Part shown: piece by piece, positions 43,081-56,050 of the stretch
How the letters are laid out: each line of letters begins with the position of its first letter
Numbering within the stretch: the stretch's first letter is position 1
Source of the DNA: Welwitschia mirabilis
Taxonomy: Eukaryota > Gnetophyta > Gnetopsida > Welwitschiales
Direction: 5' to 3'
DNA: 64,000 nucleotides
Assembly (NCBI GenBank): GCA_051453625.1
Contig: JBOZIK010000001.1
Coordinates: 31,596,447-31,660,446, forward strand
Notes under the pieces: generated by a model
The model's input: the letters and a program-made list of their open reading frames with translations, nothing else
Databases searched by the model: none
Told to the model about the DNA's origin: nothing
Program-made: the position numbers and the translations under genes

Positions 43081-45640
43081 TGAAAATATTCAAAATGATG
43101 TAAAAGTAAGATTCATCATAGATGAAGATATGTTAATGTAAAAATCTAATAAAATTAGTAAGAAAAGATAATGATATTCATAATTTGATGTAAAATAGAT
43201 TTAGTCAAAGATAGGACTATGGCTCTCAAGATTACTAACATTCTTGGATAATAGGTCATTATATAGCTAAGTGATAGAAAAATATTGAATGCAAATTTTG
43301 AGAAGGGCTAATGCAAAAACGAAATCTATAATGCAATGTAATACAAAAAGTGAAAATGTAGAAATGTATAACGTAAGTACTAAAGCACTTTTCTAAGGTT
43401 TTTATTGATGATTTTCTTCTTCAAAATTTTATTTAAGTAGCTAATGAAGAAGTCACTTGAGAGAGAGGAAGGAAGAGATAAGAGAAGAGATTGCAGAGAG
43501 AGAAGATGAATAAAAGAATTTTTTTCATTCTTTTTCTTGATTTTTTTCATTTAAACCTATAAATGATTATCTCTTATAATAAAATTTAAATTATATATAA
43601 TTTTGGAAAAAAATAAAATAATAGGAAAATAAAACAAAAACAAAAATAAAATAAAGAAAAATAAGAAAAAGAAGTCACTAGATCAAGCTTTATTGATTGA
43701 GTACTAGGCATGATCAATACTAATCCACTAGTAATAAAAAGAAAAAAGGATAAAAAGGGTACTAGAAAGAGACTAGTATAAAAGGGGAAAAAAAGAAAAA
43801 GAAAAAAAATAAGAGAACTAAAAAGGGGGATAAAAATGTGAATTTTTTGTGTGTCTCACTATAACTACCATGCCACTAGCCTTGATAATGACATCAAAAA
43901 TCTATTCATGGTAAACTTTGACTATGCTTGTATCTATTATTAATATATAACAAATAACAAGATCACCCTAGGAATATAAATATTTCATGGTCACATCAAA
44001 ATTTTACTAATAGTACTTGGACTTTCATTTGTAGTATTGTCCTAATGTCATTCTTTCACAGAGATAAATAACATGAGCTATTAATAAAGCAAGCATAATA
44101 ATAATGAGCATAAGATATTGAAACTGTATAAGAGAACTTGAAATGAGATATAGCATTTAATCTAGCATAATAAATTCATGGAAAAGCATAAGTATTAAAG
44201 TAAATTCATCTAGATTTTACTCTAATTGAATCATAGTAGTACAATCTCATCCATCATATAAATTAAACCTATGCAGTTCTAGCTCAAGCACAGTGGCATA
44301 ATCTCATTCACCATAGATATGAAGGTGATGTTTCTAAGACACCTCACCTTTATAAAAAGGATAACATAAGTATGGAAAGTATGGGTCCCCTAACATCCAT
44401 CAAATAAATATTTAGATTATGTAAGTTATAATGAAAAGAAGAATAAAATAAAATCATGTCTCAATTAATCTTAAGCATAACAAGTATGAAACAATCATAA
44501 CTTGATATCAAAGTACTATACCACGAACATGTAACACTTTATTATCAGAAAAGTAAAAGTATATAATTAATAAAAGCACTCATGCTGAACCANNNNNNNN
44601 NNNNNNNNNNNNNNNNNNNNNNNNNNNNNNNNNNNNNNNNNNNNNNNNNNNNNNNNNNNNNNNNNNNNNNNNNNNNNNNNNNNNNNNNNNNNNNNNNNNN
44701 NNNNNNNNNNNNNNNNNNNNNNNNNNNNNNNNNNNNNNNNNNNNNNNNNNNNNNNNNNNNNNNNNNNNNNNNNNNNNNNNNNNNNNNNNNNNNNNNNNNN
44801 NNNNNNNNNNNNNNNNNNNNNNNNNNNNNNNNNNNNNNNNNNNNNNNNNNNNNNNNNNNNNNNNNNNNNNNNNNNNNNNNNNNNNNNNNNNNNNNNNNNN
44901 NNNNNNNNNNNNNNNNNNNNNNNNNNNNNNNNNNNNNNNNNNNNNNNNNNNNNNNNNNNNNNNNNNNNNNNNNNNNNNNNNNNNNNNNNNNNNNNNNNNN
45001 NNNNNNNNNNNNNNNNNNNNNNNNNNNNNNNNNNNNNNNNNNNNNNNNNNNNNNNNNNNNNNNNNNNNNNNNNNNNNNNNNNNNNNNNNNNNNNNNNNNN
45101 NNNNNNNNNNNNNNNNNNNNNNNNNNNNNNNNNNNNNNNNNNNNNNNNNNNNNNNNNNNNNNNNNNNNNNNNNNAAGTAAAAGTATATAATTAATAAAAG
45201 CACTCATGCTGAACCAAGAAGCATCATGCTGGCTTAATAGCTACCCTATTTCTATGGGCAGCTTAGAAATATCTCTTATGAAATATGTCTGATGTTATCA
45301 TCAAGTGAAGTAAAGTAGGATATTTATAGGTCTAAATTAGGATTTCTAATTAGGGTTTCTAAGGCAGACATTCTTTAAAATTCCAAAAGTATATGAGATC
45401 ATCCTTTAATTATAGGGTTAACTTACAGGATTTTCATTAAAAATATTAATCATTCATGTTCTACCTTTAGAAATGACCAGAATGAATTAATTACATTGAG
45501 AAACCTCAAGAACATACATATGAACCCATTTTACTCATAGCAGCTAGCGTTACTACTCCTAGATTGACATTACCGATAATAATACTTGGCACTTCCCCAT
45601 CTTCTATCGTAATGCTTTAAATAATACAGATATTTTATAA
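43081..45640. other. Unassigned region, possible 5' LTR of element 5; N gap with exact flank repeat
   Basis: No coding sequence is recognised. On the - strand a TATA-like word near 43557-43566 is followed by a CT-rich tract (43520-43450), which is a layout typical of an LTR transcription start, so a 5' LTR of element 5 may lie here. I could not find its ends. The 582-N gap (44593-45174) is flanked by an exact 42-bp direct repeat (44551-44592 and 45175-45216). Confidence 0.35.
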
Positions 45641-47800
45641 AATAATAGTATTAAGATAGATTATTAGTTAAAATATATTTTCATAACATTACACATAATA
45701 AATACATAAAATGATTTAAAAACTAATTAAGCATGCTAACAAGGCCTAAACTCCTTGATGTAAATGTCAAATTTTGCATGTCATTAATAATATTTATTTA
45801 GAGACAAAGAGAAAAAGTTCTTTTTTTATGAAACTAATTAAAAATTAAGAAAAAAATAAATAAAACCAATCTTTAATAGAACCTAGTTGGATCTAGGCTT
45901 TGCAAAACTACTAATGAAAATAAGTGAATGAGGAATAAGTTAAAAACATAAATCTCAATATTTTAATTTATACATGAATATATATAAACAAGATTCAAGA
46001 AGAGATACTATATGTATTTAAAACATGTATATGAATTGTACCTATTTTTTGATTATGAATTTACATTTATAAAAATTGATTAAGATTATTCTAATAGTCT
46101 TCCACCTTAAGGAAGTCTTAACTACAATTGAAACCATTATTCATATAGTCTTTTAACTCTTTTATGTATAAGAATTTTATCTTTGATTTCTAAACTTTTA
46201 ACAAGTTTTATTGTAATTTGGTTTATAAAAAATATTTATTTCAAATATATTTTAAACAACTTAAATCCCATTTACATTGCAGTATGAATGATAGCCTAGT
46301 ACATATCCATATGTGTTACAATTAAAAAATCCTAATTATGTCGATATAATATACTTAAGAATATCATTCTTCTATACTATTTTATTTATCTTTTAGTTAT
46401 AGTTGATTATCTTCCTTCATAATTAAATTTTATTTGAAGCCTAATATATTAATTCCCATAGATTTCTCTTCATCATTACTTCATATCCTTTGATGATCAT
46501 AGCTTTTACTGATGAGTTACTATTTCCTCATTAATATTAATTAGCATAAAACAATAAATCTTATTGACATAAAACAAAAGTATGTACTATCTTTGGATCA
46601 TATATTTCTCAATATTATATTAGTTCTATAGGATTAATGCATTATGTTTTCCTATATATTAGGATTAACTTGGACTTTAAATAAATATTTATGTAGCTAT
46701 ATATTTCCTTTTAATTCATGATTTATTTATTTCATCATTTTATTTTAACATGATGCACAAGGAATGTTGATAGATGTTAATTCCTTTTTTTATATAATTT
46801 TCTAGAATTTTTGTAATATTTATTTTTATTCATTAGTAAAGTTCTTAGCTTTATATAAATCCTACAAGGTTTCATATCCTCTCTAATAACTCATGATTAA
46901 GTCTAACATGTTAAAAGTCTTCAAAATGTTTTTAGATTATGCATATATGTAACCAAATCTTAATACATTATCTCCTTTATTGGAAAATGAAAATTACTTC
47001 CTCTTAATATGATAATTCTCTATCATTTAAGTACTTCAAATAACCGTTAAATAACATATGCAACAGTATTACCCTCTTTGATAGTATTTACTTTCTTCTC
47101 TATTACTATCATCATGACATCAAACAATTTTCATTCTAATGTGCTTAAGAATAATAGATTCTATTTCAGCTTAAGATTATATATAACATTTCTCTATGTA
47201 ATCTAGATAATTAACCTAAAGATAATCCAAAAGTTCCCTAATATTCATAGATAATCATCAATTCTTATTTTCAATTTTGATTATGCTATAGTGCCTCTAA
47301 TTTCACTTATACAATAGATTGCTTATAAAATTTATATGTTAAATTATCTTTGTATTTATTATCTAATAGGCCATGGTAGTACCATAACTAAATATAAATA
47401 ATTAAATATATATCATTAATATCCTATTAGAATAAATAAAATACTTAATTAATTTTAATTCATTTCCTTTAACAAAGGTAATCAAATATGTGATTCTTTT
47501 TTTACCATTAAAAGAATGATGTCAAATATTAGTTCTATAACCTAATATATCTAGCCTCTCTTTTGAATTTTCTTATTTTTTATTTTACACTTTAAGATAT
47601 AAAATCCTTTATATAATATATCTTATAAATTCTTAATCTTTTTTAATTATTTAAAAACCATTTTATTGGTTTTACTTCTTTAATTATCTCCTTTATCCTA
47701 ATTAGTACTATTGTGTTTACTATCATAATTTTCTTTGTAACTTTATTTTTTACTATTTCTATTAATATTTTATCTTTTTTAAAATTATATAACATAATAT
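45641..47800. other. Unassigned AT-rich stretch
   Basis: I see no coding motif, LTR or tandem repeat in about 2.1 kb. Confidence 0.45.
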
Positions 47801-47991
47801 TTAATTGACAAATATCTACTCAGGTTTGTATGCACACCATGGTCATTTACCTAAGGATACATGAAAACCCTAGAAAAAACCTAATAGTTTGCTTTCCTTT
47901 ATAAGCAAGCTCTTTAACGTAATAAGGAAAGAAGGAGAAATAAAATTTTAGTTTGTAAAATATTGTTTTTACTCTTTTTTTTCCTAGAAAA

Positions 47992-48009
47992 TGGTATCAA
48001 GGCATCCAA
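47992..48009 (+). other. Copia-type primer-binding site and LTR edge
   Basis: TGGTATCAAGGCATCCAA resembles the initiator-Met tRNA primer site TGGTATCAGAGC used by many plant Ty1/copia elements. It is preceded by LTR-like sequence (TATAAG-type box near 47902, T-rich end CTTTTTTTTCCTAGAAAA) and followed by GCTAGGGTTTCTGAGG. No gag follows: 48010-48671 shows no recognisable reading. It is likely the left remnant of a copia element. Confidence 0.4.
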
Positions 48010-48671
48010 GCTAGGGTTTCTGAGGCTCTTGGAGTTTCTTAATCATTGTTGGCTTCGTTAAGCTTCTTATGACCTCCATTTTTTTTGTTCATAATCTTGG
48101 GGAAGCTCCTATTCTAAATATTCTTGAGCTTCTTAGTAACTTATTAAGCACATGTGCTTATTGTTATCCCTTGCATGCTTTGCATGCTTTTTTTTTCTTA
48201 GGGGTTTACTTAGATCTAGGATCTTACCTTAGATATACAATTTTCTTCTAGTTTTTGAAGGGTTCTCCTGTTTTTTCTTCAAGTTTCTTGATTATAAGTT
48301 TGGTTGAGATTTTTTGGCATGCAGTGTACTTACATTTCATTTACAAGTTTTACAATATTCTTGAGTATTATAAGACATGCATCATTATCTTATAGTATGC
48401 TTGACTATTATAGAAAATATTTTACATATATTTTATTTCTTATGTTCTACTTGTGCTTCTACAAAAACAATGATAATAGAAAATACTAGTGCTTAATGAT
48501 TGTATTACTCAATATGTGGCTAGTGGAGAAGTTTTTAAGCCTACTTAATATATTTTACATTGCTAACATATCTTCTTAGTGAATTTTAGTTGATAAGTTG
48601 ACCTGTGCTTGATTGAGAATACAATGCTAGTTAACTACTCTACTACTAATTATGGCACATGCTTTATCTAC
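48010..48671. other. Unassigned stretch after the copia-type site
   Basis: Short open frames (60 and 61 codons) are hydrophobic translations of T-rich DNA, and I do not regard them as genes. Confidence 0.45.
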
Positions 48672-49630
48672 TGACAAGCCTTTAATTTAACTTGAAATTC
48701 TACAAAATACTAACTAATTTCAACAAAATACTTAATAAAAATAAAGTTATATTACAAAAGTATTGGAAAGAAAATAAAAACTATATCATCACAAACAGAT
48801 TTTAATCTTTACTAATTTTTATATGGAGTTTAATTTTTCATGTTTTTTACTCAAATAAATACTTTTTTTATTGAATTAAAATAGATTCTTTATTAATGGT
48901 TTTTCCTAGTAAAATTATGTTTTGATAATTACCCTACTATGAATAATATTTATAGAAAGTGGGAAATGAAAATAATCAAGACAAAGAAAACATGACTAGA
49001 TTATGTGTATCACTTATTTCTAACTAATACAGTATATCAATATTAAATCTAGCTAATATTAATACTAAGAGCAATAAAATAATAGTTGATAACTTTTTTA
49101 AATTAACTACACAACAATATAAGATTATTTTAAAAATACAAACTTATATTACTATCTAGAAAATACAATAGTAAGTAATTTCCTATGTTTCCACAATAGG
49201 TATAGCAGCTAGGAAGTTACTTTATAATTCTTTTACCATAATCTTCTTTACCTCAGATGCACTTTCTAGCTTTGATCCTCCTATCTCCTCTACACTAGAT
49301 ATTTATAGGTATAGCCTAAGTAACTTGATATTTCCTTTTTGTACCATCTATTCCCATCTCTCTAATGGTTCTCTTAGATTAATGGGTCTTTATTTCTTTT
49401 ATGTCTTCTAGCTAATTATTATAACCATTTCTTTTTGTTTTAACAAGGCTCTTACTATTCTTGTATTGGAATAATTATCCTATAAAACTAGGTTAGCTAT
49501 ATGCAATAATAATATATTATAACAATTTTATGTAATTCATCATAGCATATTACTAAACAACTATCATATCATTCATTTTAGTAAGAAAAGAGAGTAAAAA
49601 TGTACATGGATTTTTGATTTATTAGTTTCC
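48672..49630 (-). repeat. 3' LTR of element 6
   Basis: The first 520 or so bases match 63479-64000 throughout, including ACTATATCATCACA and TAATTTTTATATGGAGTTTA. A - strand TATA box CTATAAATAT lies at 49308-49299. The U3 edge is not fixed because the other copy leaves the window. A pyrimidine run TTTCCCCCA at 49626-49634 (GGGGGAAA on the - strand) is the likely polypurine tract, putting the LTR edge just left of it. Confidence 0.75.
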
Positions 49631-49639
49631 CCCATACAT

Positions 49640-50800
49640 AAACATTTGTTAGTCCTCTAATAATTTACATTATTTATTTTGTTATTTCATTTTATTTTTT
49701 ACTAATTCTAATTCCTTCTCAAGCTATGACCTTTTCATTTCTTTTAAATGTTTCATTGATTAAATTTATTCTTTTAAAAGGATCAGATCCTCTAAATTTA
49801 TATTTTCTTGTTTAGATGGAGCTATTATGGGTATTTTCCTTTTATATTATTTTTTATTTTTAATATCTAGAACTTTATTTAATTACATAAGCTAGGAAGG
49901 AGGAGGCTTTTCAGATTCATTCACTATAGAGGAACTCCCAACCAAAACAATACAAACTCCCTCTCCTCTCTCCATCTTAGAGAAAATGTCTATAAAAAGT
50001 TCCTCCAATAATTCATATACATTCTAAAAGTTGATTTATTTAGTCTTTTAAATGCAGTAAATCATACTCAGTAACTATAAAAAGACAAATGTCTTTTTTG
50101 AAACCCTCATAGACATGGAGGAGCTTGTTTGATGCTCTCTAATGTTGTCCATTTAGTGAGTAATTTTAGCATTATTTATTTCATCTAGGGATTGGTTAGA
50201 TACATTAGTGATTCTCTCCCATCCTTATTCTATCTTCTATATAATCTCATTGATAATTTTTTCATGATTATTAAAGTAATCATATAGTTTTTAAGGATAG
50301 AAATGCATATTTCTTGGTACCTATAGTTCCTCATTTCCAAATCCTATTCTTTTTTCCAATTGAATTTTTAAAAGTTTACTTTCATATAGCAACATTCTAT
50401 TTTTCTCTTTAAGTTTGTCAAATAAGTTTGAATGGCTAGGATGGATGAGGAAAACTAAGATTTAATGCCCAATAGCTTTTGCAACCACTAGAGCTATTTA
50501 ATGTGAAGCGTTTGCATAATTATTTTTGTAATTTGAGAAAATTCATTTTGGAATATTTTTATCAAACTTTGATTAAGTAAAGAATAATCAATTCGTGAAA
50601 ATGTTTTGGAGTTGATTCTAATTTTTCTTAAAGGAATTCAATATTTCTTTCTTGCATTTCAATTTTCTCTTACTTGATCTGTAACTGTTCTAGATACTCT
50701 ACCCATTTTTGTTTATATCTGTTATTTTCTTCTTGAATTTTCATATATTTTTCATGAATTCCCCTTAAATCGATATAATTTTCTCTAAATATTCCTTTTT
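49640..50800 (-). other. 3' region of element 6 next to the LTR
   Basis: No clean frame. Scattered - strand readings (for instance EGFKKDICLF near 50110) are protein-like and may be the tail of the coiled-coil ORF to the right. Confidence 0.35.
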
Positions 50801-50845
50801 AAATGGAAGGGATGAGTTGTTATGCATGAATGTAATAAATTCTTA

Positions 50846-52496
50846 CTATTTTTCAATGTATTTAGCATCATAATGCTTAGCCTGAGCCATATTCTTTAAT
50901 ATTTCTAAGAAAAAATATTCATTGTTGGTGGANNNNNNNNNNNNNNNNNNNNNNNNNNNNNNNNNNNNNNNNNNNNNNNNNNNNNNNNNNNNNNNNNNNN
51001 NNNNNNNNNNNNNNNNNNNNNNNNNNNNNNNNNNNNNNNNNNNNNNNNNNNNNNNNNNNNNNNNNNNNNNNNNNNNNNNNNNNNNNNNNNNNNNNNNNNN
51101 NNNNNNNNNNNNNNNNNNNNNNNNNNNNNNNNNNNNNNNNNNNNNNNNNNNNNNNNNNNNNNNNNNNNNNNNNNNNNNNNNNNNNNNNNNNNNNNNNNNN
51201 NNNNNNNNNNNNNNNNNNNNNNNNNNNNNNNNNNNNNNNNNNNNNNNNNNNNNNNNNNNNNNNNNNNNNNNNNNNNNNNNNNNNNNNNNNNNNNNNNNNN
51301 NNTATAATTTTCTCTGAATATTCCTTTTTAAATGGAAGGGATGTGTTGTTATGCATGAATGTAATAAATTCTTACTATTTTTTAATATATTTAGCATCAT
51401 AATGCTTAGCTTGAGCCATATTCTTTAATATTTCTTGGAAAAAATATTCATTGTTGGTGGAGGGGAGCTATAGGTTCTTCCTTTTCTCTCTAAGTTCTTG
51501 CTCTAACTCTTTGATTTGAGCCTAGGCATTATGTAGAGAGGACTCATTTACCCTTTGGGAGTTAAAATGAAAGACTAATTTCTCTTCTAATAACTGCTTC
51601 TCCTTCTTAGCTTTATTATATGCCCCCTACTAAAATGAAACCTTATCTTTCCAAAATTCATTTTCAAGTATTAAAAATTTAATTATTTTCTTAATACTAA
51701 AGTTTTCTTCTTAGAGCTAAATTTTCTCTAGTAGGAAGGCTATTAAAGAATTTATTATAACACCTAAGGAATCCATCTTATCATCTTTAAGTAACTTAGT
51801 AAAGGATTTGCTCTTTTTTTTAGAGCCCCAGTTGCTATAAAGTGAACAAATCTATTTGTTTTCTTAAGGGTTTTAAGGATTATGTCTATATTTGAATCAT
51901 TAGTTAACTAGTTGAAGGTGTTTTTTTAATGCCTAGAATAGTGAAAGATGCCAAAATAGTAACATCAAACAATGATGCAATAGAGAGCTTCACACTATTC
52001 CTATTCCTAGGAAAGAAATATAAAACATTCTTATACAAAAGAATTATTGTAATTAATGATGAAAATCCTAGTCCAACCTTCACAAGTCTTATAATACTCC
52101 TAATTATAGAAACTAAATTGTAGAAGTATTGAAAAATACATTCTCTAATGTCAATATTTTTACTGAAAGGATATCTGATAGCATCTTAAAGTATGCTCCT
52201 AGTATATTCATTTCCTTCTGCTTATTAATTATAAGGGACAAGTTTGATGACACAACTCTCAAAATAATGAATGCTTCAGAATCGCTTACCTTATCACTGT
52301 ATACTTAATCATCTTTATTTGTAATGCTATGATAGTGTTTTAGACATAGAACAATGTCTTCATTTTTTTGTATTTCTATCAATAGTCTTCCGCTGGATGG
52401 TAACCTAAGAATAATTTTTAATTCATCCAATAAAATTTGAAGTGGTATGTTATTAACTATTGAATATAAAATTAATGAATATTTTGAAAATAACAT
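50846..52496 (-). pseudogene. Third ORF of element 6: coiled-coil protein remnant
   Basis: Downstream of integrase on the - strand lies a broken frame. It starts with a 63-codon stretch (52496-52305) containing LLDELKIILRLPSSGRLLIE. A second stretch near 51650-51380 is rich in Lys, Glu, Gln and Leu with heptad spacing (KAKKEKQLLEEKL, IKELEQELREKRKN) and ends NMAQAKHYDAKYIEK, stop. The final 28 codons are repeated at 50932-50846 because the 370-N gap (50933-51302) is flanked by a 159-bp near-identical repeat. No known domain is recognised. It could be a structural accessory protein of a large element, or belong to another inserted unit. Confidence 0.4.
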
Positions 52497-54140
52497 CTTT
52501 TTACAAAAAGAGTAAACTTGCTCATTACTATATTTCTCAGAAAAAGTTAACCTGTTTCACCAATTAAGTTTAATAACTCGTTGTCTGAGATTGGTAAAAC
52601 TAGGGTCACTAAGAAGTTTTTTAAATTTGGCACTTAGTATGACTTTAAATTTTGTAAAAAACATTTAAGGTTTAGCTTTAGAGTTTAATTTATTTCTTGT
52701 ATGAAATGCTTATGTAAGAATTTTTATTAAAATCCAAGTACTCACCAATCTTTTATTAAGGAAAAAATAGGATGCCTTAGAAATGAAAGAATATAATCAC
52801 TTAAAATAAAATTCTACTTTAAAATGTATAATATGACATAATGAAATAGAACTTTAATTGTAAAATAGATTATGGAATAGGTCTCCATAATGATTTTTGA
52901 ATGTAAATAGAATTATTAGAAAACAACAAGAAGAATCATGTGGTAAAAACAAACTTCAAATAAATAATTTACCTATCCTAATGTTTCTTTTATAGAATTT
53001 CCAAGCTTAAGGTTGATGTGTAAGAGTTTAATTTATTGTATTCTTTGTTAAAGAGGTATTCAAAGCTATTAAAGAGGCCTTTGTTAAAACATTTTATAGA
53101 AAAGTATTTTTGTCTTTTCCTTTGGTAGAGCTAAAAGGATCCTTTAAGTAGTAATTCCTTCCTCAAAGGGGATCATTACTCAAAGAAATCATTTAAATAA
53201 GAAATAATACTTGAAAGAATTTATTAAACAAAGAGTAAGCTCAAAAAAGGGTCTTTGAGTAGCAAATTTTAGTTGAAGGAGTTCCTTTAAGGTTCCTTGA
53301 AGAGATTTCTATGCTTTTAATCCTTCCCAAACTCCCATTTATCATTATTAAAATTAAAGAAAAACACCTTCCTCCGAAGAATGGGTCTAATTTGAAATCA
53401 ACATACATCACCTCAAGCAAGTAGTTGTTCATAGGGTATCCTCAAGGACTTTGAAGAAGGTATAAGAAATAAGCAATAAATCAGGAGAAAGAAAATTCTA
53501 AACTTATTTCCTTGTTTTTCCCACTTATATTTTGGCCGAGCTCAAATGGAATATTTAAGCAACAAAGGTTACTTAAAGGAGGTCTTCGAGTTCCTACTCA
53601 AATCATAAAGGGAATAGCAAAGAAAGAACAAAATAATCTATTTTTGAAGACACAATTAAAGGGGGTTAGTCATCTATCAAAGGGTTCTTTAATAGGTAAC
53701 ATATACCTTACAGCACATCATGAAAGATAGATTCTTAACCTTTTCCAATAATTCAAAAGAGGTTTTTGGGTAATGAAGGTTACTTAAACAGGGTTCTTCA
53801 AATTGAAAAAGCTAGCTATAGGATCTTCAAGAAATAAGGAGTTACTTAAAGGGGTCCTTTAAAACAACAAATCTAGCTGTGAATAAGAGATATAAGATTT
53901 TTGTAATTGTAATTTTCAGTTAAGTTAGAAGAAAAAAAGTTTGATCTAGGATTTTTTGGATGAAACTAATTTTTTCTAACAGCTAAAAAAATCAGTAGAT
54001 GAGGTGCATCCTAAACTTACTCGAGTATGAAATTATGAATGACTTTTTTTACTTATACTTTTTATGTATTTATACACTACAATGCCTTAATCAATTTAAA
54101 TCAACACAAACTTCATCATTTGAATTATGCTTTATTGATA
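52497..54140. other. Noncoding stretch with clustered palindromic AAAGG/CCTTT units
   Basis: No gene is recognised. Between about 53100 and 53900 the words GGTTACTTAAAG, AAAGGGGTCCTTT, AAAGGATCCTTTAAGTAG and GGGTTCTT(T/C)AA recur in both orientations at irregular spacing (near 53130, 53249, 53562, 53679, 53777 and 53838). Confidence 0.45.
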
Positions 54141-54155
54141 TCCAACTTAGAAATG

Positions 54156-54540
54156 GCCTCTAATTCCAAAAATCTACTAACTACTCCTGCTACTCCTCCT
54201 CATGTAAGGAAGTTTAAGTACTACTTATTTAGCTTAGTGTTTTCATAGATATAAATGAACATCACCAGTGTAGGTAAAACTTCTTCAAAAATTTTAGTGA
54301 AAAATGTCTATACTCCTAATCTTCCATCTTACAATTTAGTTTCTAAAGTGCTCAGCACCTTGGATGAAATACTTCAAGAGAATGAAATAAACTAGTTTAT
54401 TCACGAGGAAGTTCCACCATATTTTAATCCCATAGTACATAAATTATGCATTGAATACTTGAGAATTTATACTACTAAGATGAGCTTTATTCTAACTAAT
54501 GAAACAAATAGGTATTATGCTTTCTAAGGTCATTTGTAGA
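54156..54540 (+). pseudogene. Unrecognised broken + strand frame
   Basis: A start MASNSKNLLTTPATPPHVRK (54156) and, in another frame from about 54280, SSKILVKNVYTPNLPSYNLV then LSTLDEILQENEIN, stop, FIHEEVPPYFNPIV and CIEYLRIYTTKMSFILTNET are protein-like over about 90 codons with one stop. It lies on the same strand and upstream of the LINE tail, and could be the start of that unit or a separate inserted element. I do not recognise the family. Confidence 0.4.
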
Positions 54541-55039
54541 TCAGATATAAGAGTTAGAGTGAAGGGTATGGTAAACTAAGGTTAAAAAAATAGCTTTAAG
54601 TCTCTCTGCTTTTTCTTTTGATGAGGATCACTTAAAAACATGGGGACATGAGATGACTCAGCCTACTAGAACTTCTATAATTCTCATACTATAGAAATGG
54701 AGATTCTAACTAACTCCCTATACTACCTATATTTACTTCCTTTAATGGAAACTTTTAGCAAAAAGAGATCTAGGAGGAAGAACAAGTATAAAGACTAATT
54801 CTTTTAAGGTCTTATGGAATAAAGTTTAGGTACTCATTTTTTAGTTATGCTTACTACTTATCTAGATGTACCTATAATTATAGAACAATTTTACTTTTTG
54901 TTTAAAACTATTTTTATTGAAAAACTTAAAGACTGTTATTGCTTATATTATGGAATAAGAATCTTCTATTAAAAATAATTGGTTGTCTTTTATTTAATAC
55001 TTTTTTTCTTATGCCAAATTATAACAACTATTTAAATGT

Positions 55040-56050
55040 TAATATCTTTTATTCTTACAAGAATTTATTGCTTCAGTAATAGAGAGAATTAGATCATGGA
55101 CTAAAAAATTCCTCTCTTCTACTAGTAGACTTATTTTAGTCAAAGTGGTGCTTCAATCCTTATCTTCTTTTTTATGCAGGATGTTTCTTCTTCCTAACAA
55201 GGTCCTTGCTAAGATTAATTTCTTATGTAGAAGATTCCTTTATACATGGTTTTCTAATCATTCCAAGAAGGCCCTTATATCTTGACATAATTTGATGAAA
55301 CCAAAAGTAGTAGGTGGTTTGGGCTTAACTAACATTATATTAATGAACAGAGATTTGGTGCTAACTCAATTATGGAATTTAGAACTCAAAAATGATAGCC
55401 TTTGGGTTAAATGATGTAATGAGTATTACTTTAAGGAATTAAATGTCTAGCAATATCAGGTAATACAAAAAACCTCATGAATCATCAAAAAAATTCTGAA
55501 TTTCAGATATCAGGTAGGAAGATATGTACATTTTATCAATAATGCTCTAGTTTATATTGTAGGTGGTTGTAATTCTCCACCTCCTCAACTTACTTGCAAC
55601 TATGTGGATAGGCCCCTAAGGTAGACTGGTCTTCTCTTGTATGGAATATATTAACTTTATTAAAACATTCCTTTATTACTTAGCTAGCCAGCAATAATAG
55701 ACTAATTACTAAGGATAGATTGCTCAAGGTTTGGTTTCAGATTGAATGTAAATGTATTCTATGTGATTTAGCTAAAGAAACCATATTTTCTTTGAATGTT
55801 CTCCTTGCTCTCATCTTCTCCAATCTACTTTAAATCTAATTCACTTACAACCCCCTATAGCTTCATGGATTGACTTGATAATTTGGCTAAAGTAGTAAGT
55901 TAGGTCTAGATCCTCTCAACATAGCATCACCAAGTCCCTAATTACCATTTGCATCTATCATGTTTGGTAAGGATGAAACATGAAGATCTTTAATTAGACA
56001 ACATTCAATGTACTTCAAATGATTAAATAAATCAATATTTAGCTAATGAT
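55040..56050 (+). pseudogene. LINE (non-LTR retrotransposon) ORF2 C-terminal part
   Basis: The frame reads ERIRSWTKKFLSSTSRLILV, KVVLQSLSSFLCRMFLLPNK, INFLCRRFLYTW then KPKVVGGLGLTNIILMNRDL and LTQLWNLELKNDSLWVK (to about 55415). This is the thumb and post-RT region of plant LINE ORF2 (W-x-x-K-x-LS-x-x-GR-x-x-L, F-LP-x-x, W, GGLG). A further part near 55690-55800 (NNRLITKDRLLKVWF, CILC) matches the zf-RVT zinc-binding domain, and the end near 55940-56000 resembles the terminal YH-x-W-R-x-x-R-x-x-RIF word. The polymerase core and endonuclease are missing, as expected from 5' truncation. Confidence 0.8.

Noticed and set aside
48069-48489. Two 60-codon frames at 48069 and 48304
   Set aside because: They are hydrophobic translations of T-rich DNA with no motif and no second copy in the window.
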